From Streptomyces chattanoogensis (lineage in GTDB: Bacteria; Actinomycetota; Actinomycetes; Streptomycetales; Streptomycetaceae): a stretch of 64,000 bases of DNA. The position numbers and the translations under genes were made by a program. The notes under the pieces are model-generated. The model ran no database searches. It saw only the letters and a list, made by a program, of their open reading frames with translations, and was not told where the DNA came from. Positions within the stretch are counted from its first letter, which is position 1; every line of letters starts with the position of its first letter. This document shows positions 49,560 to 59,421 of the stretch, piece by piece. Where the stretch lies: assembly GCF_001294335.1 (NCBI RefSeq), contig NZ_LGKG01000144.1, positions 1 through 64,000 on the forward strand. The letters are read 5' to 3'.

Positions 49560-50858
49560 ATGCGAACCAGTCATCCGCTCACGCTCGTTGAATGGACGAC
49601 CCGTAACTCCATCCGTCTCGCTGCCCCCGGTCTCGATGCCCCGGACGACGAACTGGCCGTTCTGAGCCGCCTCGTTGGCGACGCGCGAGTGGTTGCTCTG
49701 GGTGAGAACTCCCACCAGGTACGTGAGTTCGGGCTGCTGCGCGAACGGATGCTGCGCTTCCTGGTAAGCGAGTGCGGATTCACGGTCTATGCCGTGGAGT
49801 TCGGGGCCGCATCCGGTCGGACCGTCGATGCTTGGGTGCAGGGTGGCGACGGCGACCTCGACGCGTTGTTCATGCCTCGCGCAGACGGCTATCCGGGCCA
49901 GTCCGCGGAAGGCCGCGATGCCTTGCGGTGGCTGCGTTCCCACAACGCCACGGCACCGCACCCGGTCCGCTTCGCCGGACTCGACGTCCCGGCGGCCGGC
50001 GGTTCGCTGGAGCCCGCGCTGGAGCCGGTCGCCGCCTATCTAGCCGAAGTCGATCCTGGCGCAGTGCGCTATGCCCGTACCGCTCTGGACCTGGCAGAGC
50101 CGCTTGCGGGAGGCTCGGGCCTCGTCTCGGCCCACACCCGTCTCACCCTCGGCCCCGGGCCTCAGGACCGGCTCTCGGCAACGCTGGGCCGGCTGCTCAA
50201 CCGCGTCACGGCCATGCGCGAGATCTACGTCCAACGCAGCGGACGCCAAGCCTACGAACGCGCTCTTTCGGACGTCTGGGCAGCCTGGCGTACTGACCAG
50301 ATGCAGCGCGCGATGTCCGAACTGCTCAGTGGCGCGCCGGATGCCGCCGATCTGGCCGCCCGCGACCGCTATCTTGCCGACAGTCTGCTGGAACTGCTCG
50401 ATCGGTCCGGACCCGGCACCCGGATCGTGGTAGCCGCGCACAACGCTCACATTCAGCGCACCGCAAGCCCCGAGGGGAGTCCGCTTCCCTGTATCCCGAT
50501 GGGGCACGCCGTCGCCCAGGAACTCGGAACCGATTATGTGTCCGTGGCTCTGACCAGCGGCGGCGGCCGGACTGTCCGGAACATGCCCGATCCGGCACAC
50601 CCCGCTGGGATGTGCCAGTCCGCAGTCGACGCCCCGGAGGCTGCGCCCGACAGCGTAGAGGCACTGTTCTCGGGAGTGCCGGAGGCACCAGCACTGGTGG
50701 ACGTCAGCGCACTGCGCGCGCACGCACGGCTCCACGGCCTGCCGGAACCCGCCTGCATCCGCATGGACGACGGCTTCCTGCCCGTCCCCGCTCTGGACGC
50801 CTACGACGCAGTGGTCAGCGTGCCGCGCACCACGCTCACAGCGGACGTCGGCGATTAG
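49560..50858 (+). CDS. Erythromycin esterase-family protein
   Basis: A 432-residue protein of the Ere-like/EreA superfamily: ARVVALGENSHQVREFGLLR (the conserved GE-x-[ST]-H site), FTVYAVEFGAASGRTVDAWV, DALRWLRSHNATAPHPVRFA and a late IVVAAHNAHIQRTASPEG with the His pair. Related enzymes open the macrolactone of erythromycin, but many homologues in actinomycetes have no known macrolide activity. ATG 49560 is placed by a TACGCT -10 element and because upstream in-frame codons belong to a transposase remnant. Confidence 0.88.
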   Translation: MRTSHPLTLVEWTTRNSIRLAAPGLDAPDDELAVLSRLVGDARVVALGENSHQVREFGLLRERMLRFLVSECGFTVYAVEFGAASGRTVDAWVQGGDGDLDALFMPRADGYPGQSAEGRDALRWLRSHNATAPHPVRFAGLDVPAAGGSLEPALEPVAAYLAEVDPGAVRYARTALDLAEPLAGGSGLVSAHTRLTLGPGPQDRLSATLGRLLNRVTAMREIYVQRSGRQAYERALSDVWAAWRTDQMQRAMSELLSGAPDAADLAARDRYLADSLLELLDRSGPGTRIVVAAHNAHIQRTASPEGSPLPCIPMGHAVAQELGTDYVSVALTSGGGRTVRNMPDPAHPAGMCQSAVDAPEAAPDSVEALFSGVPEAPALVDVSALRAHARLHGLPEPACIRMDDGFLPVPALDAYDAVVSVPRTTLTADVGD

Positions 50859-50894
50859 CCTCATCTTCCGCGCCTGATCGATGGGAATGCGGTT

Positions 50895-51270
50895 CCTTGG
50901 TGAGCCGGCGGTAGCAGACGAGGGTGCAGGCGTTGCTGGTGAAGGCGAGGAAGTGCTCGGCTTTGCGTGCGTAGGTTCGTAGCGTTGGTGAGGGCGACGG
51001 CAGCCGGCGAGCCAGGCATGGTGCGTTCGATGGTCCAGCGGTGTCGGCCCAGTCGTTGGGAGGTCTCGATGCCCCTGCGGGCGATGCGGTGGGTGATGCC
51101 GCGTTTGCGTGACCATCGCCGCAGGTGGTCGTAGCCGTAGCCCTTGCCGCGGTGAAGCTTGCCCGGCCTGCGTCACCGGGCCGAGATGGTTGATGATGCG
51201 GTCGGCCGCGGACTCCGAGATGCCGAACAGAGAGCGAGCTGGCGCAGCGTCAAGGTGTGGTGACGACTGT
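50895..51270 (-). pseudogene. IS5-family transposase remnant with internal deletion
   Basis: Fragments LFGISESAADRIINHLGPVT (N-terminal domain) and, in another frame, GYGYDHLRRWSRKRGITHRI and TSQRLGRHRWTIERTM (C-terminal catalytic region) are joined with the middle missing. The C-terminal part resembles the element at the right edge of the window. Confidence 0.75.
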
Positions 51271-51316
51271 GCCAACGCGAGATCACCCCAACTGCCGCCC
51301 GGGGTACGGTCGGCAC

Positions 51317-51379
51317 GTGATCTACCTGATAGGCGGCCCGCCCCGGGTGGGCAAGAGCACCTCGCGTGGATGCACGTGA
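51317..51379 (+). pseudogene. P-loop kinase fragment
   Basis: GTG 51317 starts VIYLIGGPPRVGKSTSRGCT then stop: the Walker A start of a small nucleotide kinase, cut off after 20 codons. Confidence 0.5.
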
Positions 51380-51479
51380 ATTGGTGAGGTCGGGGCCGTC
51401 ATCTCTGAAGGGCCGCTCCGGCTGCCTCCGCCGCACGGAAGGGTGATGTTGAGAGCCGGCGGGCCAGTAGCCTTCGGCC

Positions 51480-52154
51480 ATGAGTGATCAATTGGCGCCC
51501 ACCGGGGGCGGCATCAGCCCGGCCAGGGGAACCGCTGGGTATGCCGAGACAGCGGACGCGCTGGCCGTCCAGTACGAGGAAGTCACCTTCGACGAAGTCC
51601 ACCGCGACGTGCTGCGGCTGATTCCTGCCGAACCCGTCCGCATCCTGGATGTGGGCGCAGGGACCGGGCGCGATGCCGCCGCGTTGGCGGCCCGTGGACA
51701 CAGCGTCGTCGCTGTCGAGCCGACTGCGGAGCTGCGGACGCATGGACGGCGAATCCATGCAGACAGCGGGATTGATTGGGTCGACGATGTCCTTCCGGAC
51801 CTGACGTTGAGCCGTCACACGGGGCGGTTCGACGCGGTCTTCGCCACTGCGGTGTGGATGCATCTGGACGCCGAGGAACGCCGGCACGCGATGGCCAGGA
51901 TCGCCGTGCTGCTGGTGCCTGGCGGCCGGTTCTTCGTCAATCTGCGCCACGGTCCTGTGCCCGATGGCCGCCACATGTTCGACGTGTCCGCCGCTGAGAC
52001 AGTCGAGCTGGGTGGTGCATACGGCCTGCAGACGGTCCACCGCAGCGAGCGTCCCGATCTTCACGGCCGTGACAACGTCTGGTGGAGCTGTCTGGTGCTT
52101 CAGGCGAATGACGCCGACGACTCAGCCATCACCCAACTGAACGCGAACTCCTGA
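51480..52154 (+). CDS. SAM-dependent methyltransferase (class I)
   Basis: A 224-residue protein. Motif I is VRILDVGAGTGRDAAALAAR, then VVAVEPTAELRTHGRR, and motif IV region FDAVFATAVWMHLDAEERRH followed by VLLVPGGRFFVNLRHG. Substrate unknown. ATG 51480 lies 6 nt after TAGCCT, so the transcript may be leaderless. Flanked by transposase debris on both sides. Confidence 0.88.
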   Translation: MSDQLAPTGGGISPARGTAGYAETADALAVQYEEVTFDEVHRDVLRLIPAEPVRILDVGAGTGRDAAALAARGHSVVAVEPTAELRTHGRRIHADSGIDWVDDVLPDLTLSRHTGRFDAVFATAVWMHLDAEERRHAMARIAVLLVPGGRFFVNLRHGPVPDGRHMFDVSAAETVELGGAYGLQTVHRSERPDLHGRDNVWWSCLVLQANDADDSAITQLNANS

Positions 52155-52494
52155 AATCGGTCTTCTGCCTGGACAGTCGTCGAAGGTCATGCCGGTATTG
52201 GTGAGGCAGCCGTCGATCAGGTGAGGGCGGTACCGGATCACCTTGAGCCTTTGCTTCACTGCTCGGGTGATCTGGCTGAGCTCGGCGGCGGCCTGGTTGC
52301 CGATGCCGCGATCGCCCTTCTCCGGGAACACGTCTCGGATGCCGCGCCGCCGGGCCGAACGACCAGTCCACAGTGCCTGTTAGGCGTACAACTCCCATCG
52401 CCACGTGCGATACCTGCGGCGTCGGCAGACCATGCACGCCTTTCCCGAGGGCGGGCGGAGACCGGGGGGGGCAACCGCCGGAGCCAAGGGAGCG

Positions 52495-52680
52495 CGGGCG
52501 GCCGGTCCGCAGGCTTCGACCGCACGATGTACAAGCGCCGCAACGAAGTTGAGCGCACGATCAGCTTCAGCCCGTCGAAGCAGTGGCCCGCGGCGTGGGC
52601 TATGGGAACACAGCGAGCGAGAGGCCCCAAGTGTCTGCGGCAGCCGCACGGGCCGCGCTGCTCGCCCGGATCACTTCAGG
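52495..52680 (+). pseudogene. IS5-like transposase C-terminal fragment
   Basis: Reads RSAGFDRTMYKRRNEVERTI, the conserved YKRRN-x-VER region, then SPSKQW before the frame changes to one reading GVGYGNTASERPQVSAAAAR. Ends at the stop codon region of the following gene on the other strand. Sequence between 52155 and 52495 is otherwise unassigned. Confidence 0.7.
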
Positions 52681-55600
52681 TTCTCCCACGTCCATGCGGG
52701 AGCGGCACCCCCTTCGGGCTCCCGTCCGTATCGAAAGCGTTCCCGGTGATCGCTCATCTCGATGAACTCGTGGAAGTGCCCTGCGGCGGGAAGCAGCGCG
52801 ATCAGTGCGGCGGCTTCATCGACCGCCCCGGCCTCCCGCAGCCAAGCCAGTGTTTTGGTCACCACTGTCGGGTTGCGGAGGCCGGCGTGGGTGGCGAGGC
52901 GCGCAATCAGGGTGGAGGTATGGTCCACCGCTCCGGCTTCCCGCAGCTCATTCAGCGCCCCGGCCCTCCCCGGATGGTCGAGGGCGGCGTAAGTGGCGAA
53001 GTCACGGACCAGCAGAGCGGCGAGATCCTCGTCGGCGCCGGCCGCACGCAGGGTGTCCAGCAACAGGGCCACCGGGCCTTGCTTGTCGGCAACGTGGGCG
53101 GCGGCCCGCGCTGCCAGAGCGGCGGCCTGCTCCACGTCCCCGGCCGCACGCAGACTGCCCACCAACTTGGCCACGTCGCCCGGGTCGTCGAGTACGACGT
53201 GAGCGGCGAGATCACGGGCCAGCAGAGCGGCGACATGCTCGTCCGCCCCGGCCCCACGCAGGGTGTAAAGCAGCGAGGCCACCTTGCCGGGGTGGTCGAG
53301 GTCGACCTGGGCGGCGAGGTCACGGGCCAGGAGAGTGGCGACATGGTCGTCGGCCCCGGCCGCACGCAAGCTGCCCAGCAACAAGTCCACGGCGCGCGGG
53401 TCGTCGAGGGCGACGTGGGCGGCGGCCCGCGCGGTCAGGGCCTCGGCCTGCTCCACGGCCCCGACCGCCCGCAGGATATGCAGCAACAAGGCGACCCAGC
53501 CCGCGTCGTCGAGGGGAACTTGGGCGGCGGCCCGCGAAGCCAGGGCGGCGGCCTGCTCGTCGGCCCCCGCCGCCCGCAGACTGCCCACCAACAAGCCCAC
53601 CGCGCGCAGGTCGTGCAGGGCCACGTGGGCGGCGGGGTCACGGGCCAGGAGGGCGGAGGCATGCTCGTCTGCCCGGACTGCCTGGAGACTGTCCAGCACC
53701 ACTGCCACCTCGTCCGGATCGTCGACGGCCACGTGAGCGGCGGCCCGCCCCGCGAGAACCGCGACCTGGTCCACTGCTCCGGCAGCCTGCAGGCTCAGCA
53801 GCAGCCTCTCCACCGCGCGCAGGTCGTGGAGAGCGACGTGAGGGGCGGCTCGTGCGGCCAGGGCGGCGGCCTGTTCCACGGCCTCGCTGAGCCTGAGGAA
53901 GCCCAGCAACAATCGAACCGAGCCCGGGTCGCCGACGGCGACATGAGCGGCGGGATCACGGGCCAGCAGGGTGGCGACATGCTCGCCGGCCCCCGTTTCC
54001 CGCAGCCCGTACAGCAACTCGGCCAGCGCGGCGGGATCATCGAGAGGGACGTGAGCGGCGGCTCGTGCGGCCAGGGCGGCGGCCTGCGCCACTGCCCCGG
54101 TTTCCTGCAGCCCGCTCAGCAGATAGGCCAGCGCGCGCGGGTCGTCGAGGGAAACGTGGGCGACGGCCCATTGGGCGGGGCGGTGGTCGGTGGGGAACAG
54201 GCCGTGGAGGTGGCGGACGACGGCGTTGGCGGCGCTGGGATTGCCCCGGGTGGTCGCGAGTTTGTGGAGCTGGGCCGCATCCCAGTACAGACCGCGGTCC
54301 CATGCGGCATTGCCGAGTGCGGTCAGGTCAGCCGTGTCGGCGTGCCTGGCGGCGGCGGTCCAGAAGTCGATGGGAGGGATCTTGTCGACGCGGTGGCGGC
54401 GACCGTACTGGTGGAGGTAATCGGCCAGCTCGTACTGCGGCTCCTGCGCGTGCCCGCCGGACTGCCCGTCGGGCTGCCCGCCGGCCGGGTCGCTCACGGC
54501 AGCCGGGTAGCGGGAGCGCTGATTGCGGAGGGGGCTGGTGTTGATGGCGGTGAGGATGCCGGGAATGCCGTCGCACTCCTGGGTGACGTGGTCGAGGGCC
54601 CGGGACAGCCAGTCCTTGGGGAGTCGTTTCCCCTCGGTACTGGTGAGGTAGCCGGGGGCGGCATCGGCCAGCCACGCCAGCGGAAGGTGCGGGCCGGCGC
54701 CGAGGCGACGGGCGTCCATGGCGGCGTACATCAGGGCTCGGGTGGCCCCCCGGGCCGCGTTGTAGCGGTCCATCAGCACGGGCACCCCGGCCAGATACTG
54801 CGTGACGTGACGGTCCTGTGAGCGCTCGGCCGCCTCGGCGAGCCGCGGATCTTCACCGGCTACGGCCATCAGGGCGGCAAGGTCGGTGTCCGTGAACTCG
54901 TCCGGCACGTCGATCCGGCGCTCGCGCAGCAGCTCCCGGGCGTGGGCGTGCCGGTCCACGTCGGTTCGCGTGGTCAGCGACTCCCAGTGCTCCGGCCACA
55001 AAGTCGCCAGCACCAGTACCGGCCCACGCGCCGGGTCACGCAGCAGGTCCCGCAGCCCCGCAGCGACCTGCTCCCCCACCAGGTCCGGCGCCAGGTAGTG
55101 CTGAGCCTCGTTCAGCCACACCACGGTCTTGGGAGCGATGTCGGGCAGCCCGACCAGCACCGCATCAGGGCGGGTGGGTGCGAGGGGATGCCACAGCCGC
55201 CAGCTGTCCGGCAGTTTCCTGACCGCTTCCCACAACGCGCGGGTCTTGCCCGTCGAAGAACCGCCGACCAGGACGGTGATACTGCTCCGCCCGGCCGCCG
55301 CGGCAGCAACCACCGCGTCCAGCCGCGCGTCGAACTCTCGGGGCACGTATGGCGGCAGGGCCCCCAGCCGATCACGAGCCTCGACAGCATCGAGGGCCGG
55401 ATCGAGGGCCGGGTGGACCTCCAGGTCGGACAACGCGAGCCAGTCGTCGAACTCGCCGAGCGGCCGCCCCACACCCTTGGCCATCTTGGCAACAACCCAT
55501 AGGTCACACACCCGCGCGACCAGACCCTGCGCATCCCAGCGGGCGTGACGAGCCAACACCACCGCGACGGAACGCACATCGGCCTGGCTGCCCGGCACCG

Positions 55601-55823
55601 GCCCGCTGATACAGCGACGCACACTGTCCCCGCTCGGCGCCCCTGGCAGGCTCAGGTCCTCGGCGATGTCCGCGGCGATCGCATCCGCGCTCGGCGTGTC
55701 CGCCGCCAGGTACACCTCGTACAGCAGATCCTTCAACTCCCGCAGAGCGCGGGGCCATACCACTCGCGCCCGCTCCATGGCCCGCGGCCTCTTGGCCGGG
55801 CCGCCCCCCTTGCCGCGACTCAT
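52671..55823 (-). CDS. STAND-like NTPase with 36-residue tandem repeats
   Basis: A 1050-residue protein. Residues about 15-110 form a helical N-terminal domain (PRALRELKDLLYEVYLAADT ... DVRSVAVVLARHARWDAQGL). A P-loop NTPase domain follows, with Walker A VLVGGSSTGKTRALWEAV near residue 190 and Walker B KTVVWLNEAQHYL near 236. Residues about 553-1014 consist of some 13 tandem repeats of 35-36 residues, consensus AAHV-LDDP--V--LL--LR-AGA-E-AA-LLAR. The layout (effector/adaptor head, NTPase, repeat sensor) is that of STAND signalling or defence proteins. No enzymatic effector domain is recognised. ATG 55823 chosen; longer in-frame start at 55886. Head-to-head with a 40-residue peptide gene. Confidence 0.75.
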   Translation of the reverse strand: MSRGKGGGPAKRPRAMERARVVWPRALRELKDLLYEVYLAADTPSADAIAADIAEDLSLPGAPSGDSVRRCISGPVPGSQADVRSVAVVLARHARWDAQGLVARVCDLWVVAKMAKGVGRPLGEFDDWLALSDLEVHPALDPALDAVEARDRLGALPPYVPREFDARLDAVVAAAAAGRSSITVLVGGSSTGKTRALWEAVRKLPDSWRLWHPLAPTRPDAVLVGLPDIAPKTVVWLNEAQHYLAPDLVGEQVAAGLRDLLRDPARGPVLVLATLWPEHWESLTTRTDVDRHAHARELLRERRIDVPDEFTDTDLAALMAVAGEDPRLAEAAERSQDRHVTQYLAGVPVLMDRYNAARGATRALMYAAMDARRLGAGPHLPLAWLADAAPGYLTSTEGKRLPKDWLSRALDHVTQECDGIPGILTAINTSPLRNQRSRYPAAVSDPAGGQPDGQSGGHAQEPQYELADYLHQYGRRHRVDKIPPIDFWTAAARHADTADLTALGNAAWDRGLYWDAAQLHKLATTRGNPSAANAVVRHLHGLFPTDHRPAQWAVAHVSLDDPRALAYLLSGLQETGAVAQAAALAARAAAHVPLDDPAALAELLYGLRETGAGEHVATLLARDPAAHVAVGDPGSVRLLLGFLRLSEAVEQAAALAARAAPHVALHDLRAVERLLLSLQAAGAVDQVAVLAGRAAAHVAVDDPDEVAVVLDSLQAVRADEHASALLARDPAAHVALHDLRAVGLLVGSLRAAGADEQAAALASRAAAQVPLDDAGWVALLLHILRAVGAVEQAEALTARAAAHVALDDPRAVDLLLGSLRAAGADDHVATLLARDLAAQVDLDHPGKVASLLYTLRGAGADEHVAALLARDLAAHVVLDDPGDVAKLVGSLRAAGDVEQAAALAARAAAHVADKQGPVALLLDTLRAAGADEDLAALLVRDFATYAALDHPGRAGALNELREAGAVDHTSTLIARLATHAGLRNPTVVTKTLAWLREAGAVDEAAALIALLPAAGHFHEFIEMSDHRERFRYGREPEGGAAPAWTWENLK

Positions 55824-55986
55824 CGCACCATCATGCCCCCGCCCTGCGTCCCGTATGGGCTGAACAGCCCTGATTACGGTGCCCACTTGCTACTCGCCGC
55901 AACTGGGAGTCGATCTTCGCGCGGACTCCAACCTGGACAGCAAGCCGGCCGGCTACCACCCACTGACCACGACCTGTGGAGGTCCC

Positions 55987-56109
55987 ATGCCTCGCAAGCG
56001 TCCAACCCGCCGCGAACGCCTGACCCTGGCCCGCGCGATCCTGACCAGTGTCATCGCCGGCACCGCCCGAGCCGCCGCCACCTGGCTCCTCAACTGGCTC
56101 GCCTCGTAG
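55987..56109 (+). CDS. 40-residue cationic/hydrophobic peptide
   Basis: ATG 55987 has GGAGG 4 nt upstream, and a strong hairpin follows the stop by 20 bp, so it is a complete small gene. The peptide has a basic N-terminal half (MPRKRPTRRERLTLARA) and a hydrophobic C-terminal half (AAATWLLNWLAS), an amphipathic or membrane-active character like small toxins or holin-like peptides. Divergent from the STAND-like gene with about 160 bp between. Function unknown. Confidence 0.55.
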   Translation: MPRKRPTRRERLTLARAILTSVIAGTARAAATWLLNWLAS

Positions 56110-56129
56110 CCCCACACCTGGGACCGGCA

Positions 56130-56170
56130 GGGCAGGGATGTCCCCTGCAGCACACAGGACCTCCCTGCCC
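56130..56170 (+). terminator. Strong hairpin after the peptide gene
   Basis: 14-bp stem with one mismatch (56130-56143 paired with 56157-56170) and a 13-nt loop. Confidence 0.75.
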
Positions 56171-56272
56171 GCGGCCGGTCGGGGGGGTGTGTCCGTCCGG
56201 GCCGTTCCCGGCACGGAGTGCGCCGGTGCATAGGCTTACATCACGGGATGTCGATCTGGACAGGGAGTGGCG

Positions 56273-56569
56273 ATGCTGAGAGCGGTGTTCGTGCGGACCT
56301 TGAAGCCGGGCGTGACCTATGAGCAGTTCAAGGACGCATGGTGGCCCGAGGGCAACGACAAGTACCCGGTACCGGTAAACATCGCGCGCAATACGGCTGA
56401 TGACCGGCAGGTGGTCACGATTCTCCATCTGGACATGTCCCTGGCCGAGTTCGAGGAACGGCGTGCTTCGCTGACTCGCCCCGACGCGCTCGAGCGGCTT
56501 GCCGAGCTCGTGGAGAGTACCGATCTGGTGGGGGTCTTCGAGGACGTCTGCGAGGAGGCGGCTGCGTGA
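56273..56569 (+). CDS. Dimeric alpha/beta-barrel-like small protein
   Basis: A 98-residue protein: LRAVFVRTLKPGVTYEQFKD, AWWPEGNDKYPVPVNIARNT, VVTILHLDMSLAEFEERRAS, LVGVFEDVCEE. The pattern of strand-helix repeats and size suggest a ferredoxin-like dimeric barrel (ABM/EthD group), but the exact family was not recognised. ATG 56273 has AGGGAG 7 nt upstream; GTG 56267 is an alternative. Confidence 0.7.
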   Translation: MLRAVFVRTLKPGVTYEQFKDAWWPEGNDKYPVPVNIARNTADDRQVVTILHLDMSLAEFEERRASLTRPDALERLAELVESTDLVGVFEDVCEEAAA

Positions 56570-56805
56570 CGTCGCTTGCTGCCCAGGCGGGACAGCGAGG
56601 CGTCATGTCTGTCCGGTGCCCCTGACCGCCGCCACCCGCAAGCGGTTGAAGAAGACTGCCTGAGGTCACAAGAGCGAGTACCGGCTGCCGATGCGGGCAC
56701 CGGTCGTACGGCACGCGGGCGTTCCCTCGCGCGGATCGCCCTGGAGGCGCCAACCGGAATCGACTCGTCCATGGCCCCGGTCACCCAGGCCATGAGCCGG
56801 GAACC

Positions 56806-57036
56806 CTACGCGAGCGCGAAAGGCATGTCCTGGATCGTGGACAACGGCTCCTCCCACCAGGTCGGTTGGGGTGTCGTTCCGTGGCCACCGCTGCCGCACT
56901 CGGCTCCAGGGGTGACGGCGGCGAAGTACGGCCTGCTGGTGACACCCGTGTCGTGGAGGTGGTTCCACCCGAAGGCGCCTGCGGAGAAGGCCTTGGACGC
57001 CTCGATGTCGGCGGTGCCGATTTCGAACCAGGCCAT
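56806..57036 (-). pseudogene. VOC-family protein N-terminal fragment
   Basis: From ATG 57036: MAWFEIGTADIEASKAFSAG then AFGWNHLHDTGVTSRPYFAA, the N-terminal module of a glyoxalase-like protein. It stops after 76 residues and the second half of the module is not present downstream. Confidence 0.65.
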
Positions 57037-57119
57037 GGGACCTTGTCGTAAGCCATGACCCCACGTTCGTTCGAATCATCGGGCGGACCAGAGAAGATGC
57101 CTGCGATGTGGAGTCCGGC

Positions 57120-57240
57120 CAGGTAGATGGCCTTCTCGGGCAGATGGACCCACTGCGCCCCCGTCCGGAACTTCCAGGCAATCGCATCGATCACCACGCG
57201 ATGATCGCGCCATCGGCCACCTGACGCAGTAGATGCCGTC
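57120..57240 (-). pseudogene. IS5-family transposase N-terminal fragment
   Basis: Reads [20 protein letters not shown] then TGAQWVHLPEKA, the conserved start of many actinobacterial IS5 transposases; nothing else of the gene remains. Short CGAAGTAT repeats (57246-57275) adjoin it. Confidence 0.8.
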
Positions 57241-57570
57241 GCGGGCCCTCGAAGTATCGAAGTATCGAAGCGTCGCAGCAGCCGCCCCGGCCGGCCGTCG
57301 CCCACCGGCGAGTGCCCGGATATCGGGCGGCGCCTGCCATTTTCCGACAAACACCGCTCCGCGTGGGAACTTCCGTTGACGCCGCGCCTGTCTCGATGTG
57401 ATGGTACGGCCGCCTGGTCATGGACATGCCGTCCTCGGTCATCGGTATGGCGTCCGCCTGCCGTGCCAAGCCCCACCCCGTCGAAGACAGCAGGACGACG
57501 ACAGGACGCTGCCCGACCCGGCGTTCCACCAGAACCTCCGTCGGCGAACTCGCTACCCCCTCAAGGAGCC

Positions 57571-59334
57571 ATGGTGTTACGAAGACTCGCGGTGGCCGGT
57601 GTATCGCTCGCCACCATCCTCGGAACGGCGCTGCTGACCGCAGCACCCACGGCGGCGGCCGCACCGCAGGCGCAACCGGCCACCACCCCACCCGTCGTCG
57701 GCAGGGCCGCGGTCGGCGACGCCCCGGACATCGACGTGGCCAAGGTCCAGGCACATCTCACCGAGCTGAACGCCATCGCGACCCGCAACGGCGGCACCCG
57801 CAAATCCAGCGGCCAGGGCTACCGGGACTCCGTCGCCTACGTCAAGAACAAGCTCCAGGCGGCCGGCTACACGGTCACCGAGCAGCCCTGCACCTCCGGC
57901 TGCTCCAACGGCGCCGGACCCAACCTGATCGCCGAATGGCCCCAGGGTGACGCCGGCACGGTGTACATGTTCGGCTCCCACCTCGACAGCGTCGGGGCCG
58001 GCCCCGGCATCAACGACAACGGCTCCGGCTCGGCCGCCCTGCTGGAGACGGCGCTCACCCTCGCGGAGCAGAACCCCGCCATGGCGGCCCGGGTCCGCTT
58101 CGGCTGGTGGACGGACGAGGAGCAGGGCCTCAACGGCTCCGACTTCTACGTCAGTTCCCTGTCCGCCACCGAGCGTTCGAAGATCAAGGCGTACTACAAC
58201 TTCGACATGATCGCCTCGACCAACGGCGGTTACTTCATCAACCACGTCAACTCCGCGGCCGCCCAGCCGATGAAGGCGTACTGGGACTCGCTCAGCCTCC
58301 AGCCGGAGGAGAACACCGAGGGCGCCGGCCGCTCCGACGACTACTCCTTCGAACAGGCGGGCATCGCGACCTCCGGGTACGCGATGGGAGCCGGCGCGAG
58401 AAAGACCTCCGCGCAGGCGGCCAAATGGGGCGGCACGGCCAATCGCGCCTACGACTCCTGCTACCACCAGTCCTGCGACACCACCAGCAACATCAACAGC
58501 ACCGGACTGAACCGCAGCGTGGACGGCATCGCCTACACCCTCTGGAAGCTCGCCGTCGCCAACTCCACCCCCGCGAACGACTTCTCCCTGGCCGTCACCC
58601 CCGCCACGGGCACCGTCGACCCCGGTGGCACGGCCACCAGCACACTCTCGACGGCGACCACCAAGGGCTCCGCCCAGACCGTGGAACTGTCGGCATCCGG
58701 CGCCCCGGCAGGCGTCACCGTCTCCTTCAGCCCCGCCTCGGTGACCTCCGGCGGCAGCTCCACCATGACCGTCGCCACGGCGCCGAGCGCGGCCCCCGGC
58801 ACCTACCCCCTCACCGTCACCGGCACCGGATCCGTCGCCCACCGCACGACCTTCACCCTGACGGTCAAGGGGACCGGAAGCTGCACCGGCCAACAGCTCC
58901 TCACCAACGGAGGGTTCGAGAACGGCACCGCACCGTGGACGGGTGACACCGGCACGATCGGTGCCCACTCGGGCCGGTCCGCCCACAGCGGCAGCCGGTT
59001 CGCCTGGCTCGGCGGCTACGGCTCCTCGGCCACCGACTCCCTCAGCCAGTCGGTGACCCTGCCCTCCGGGTGCACCAAAGCCACCTTGACCTACTGGCTG
59101 CACATCGACACCGACGAGACCGACCGCGTCGCCTACGACACCTTCGGGGTCAAGGTGGGCAACACCACCCTGACGACCCTCTCCAACACCGACGCCGCGA
59201 CCGGCTACACCCAGCGCACCCTGGACCTGACCCCCTACATCGGACAGCAGATCACCCTGACCTTCACCGCTACCGAAGACGCCAGCCTCCAGACCAGCTT
59301 CGTCATCGACGACGCGGCCCTGCAGACCGGCTGA
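57571..59334 (+). CDS. Secreted M28-family aminopeptidase
   Basis: A 587-residue exported enzyme. A signal peptide ([20 protein letters not shown] ... [10 protein letters not shown]) is followed by the peptidase domain (about 50-330). Predicted zinc ligands: His in GSHLDSV, Asp in [12 protein letters not shown], Glu pair in [14 protein letters not shown], Asp in FDMIAS and His in CYHQSCDT. Then come an Ig-like domain (about 340-430) and a C-terminal beta-sandwich (about 435-587: [19 protein letters not shown]). Similar to the S. griseus leucine aminopeptidase with extra modules. AAGGAG precedes ATG 57571. The third codon is TTA, so expression should need bldA. Confidence 0.93.
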   Translation: MVLRRLAVAGVSLATILGTALLTAAPTAAAAPQAQPATTPPVVGRAAVGDAPDIDVAKVQAHLTELNAIATRNGGTRKSSGQGYRDSVAYVKNKLQAAGYTVTEQPCTSGCSNGAGPNLIAEWPQGDAGTVYMFGSHLDSVGAGPGINDNGSGSAALLETALTLAEQNPAMAARVRFGWWTDEEQGLNGSDFYVSSLSATERSKIKAYYNFDMIASTNGGYFINHVNSAAAQPMKAYWDSLSLQPEENTEGAGRSDDYSFEQAGIATSGYAMGAGARKTSAQAAKWGGTANRAYDSCYHQSCDTTSNINSTGLNRSVDGIAYTLWKLAVANSTPANDFSLAVTPATGTVDPGGTATSTLSTATTKGSAQTVELSASGAPAGVTVSFSPASVTSGGSSTMTVATAPSAAPGTYPLTVTGTGSVAHRTTFTLTVKGTGSCTGQQLLTNGGFENGTAPWTGDTGTIGAHSGRSAHSGSRFAWLGGYGSSATDSLSQSVTLPSGCTKATLTYWLHIDTDETDRVAYDTFGVKVGNTTLTTLSNTDAATGYTQRTLDLTPYIGQQITLTFTATEDASLQTSFVIDDAALQTG

Positions 59335-59421
59335 CCCCCGACCACCCGGAGGGGCACGGCACCTGCACACCGCCGCTTGCCCCTCCGGCAGTTTCCACTG
59401 ACCGTGTGCGGCTCTTTCGCG

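Noticed and set aside
52122..52331. 69-codon minus-strand frame resembling a transposase piece
   Set aside because: Similarity to an IPEK-type transposase segment is too short to trust; left unassigned.
52221..54821. 866-codon plus-strand frame opposite the STAND-like gene
   Set aside because: Its apparent repeats mirror the repeats of the minus-strand protein; no ribosome site or domain.
57246..57275. CGAAGTAT tandem repeats considered as CRISPR or iteron-like
   Set aside because: Only about three degenerate 8-bp units with no spacers, next to a transposase relic.
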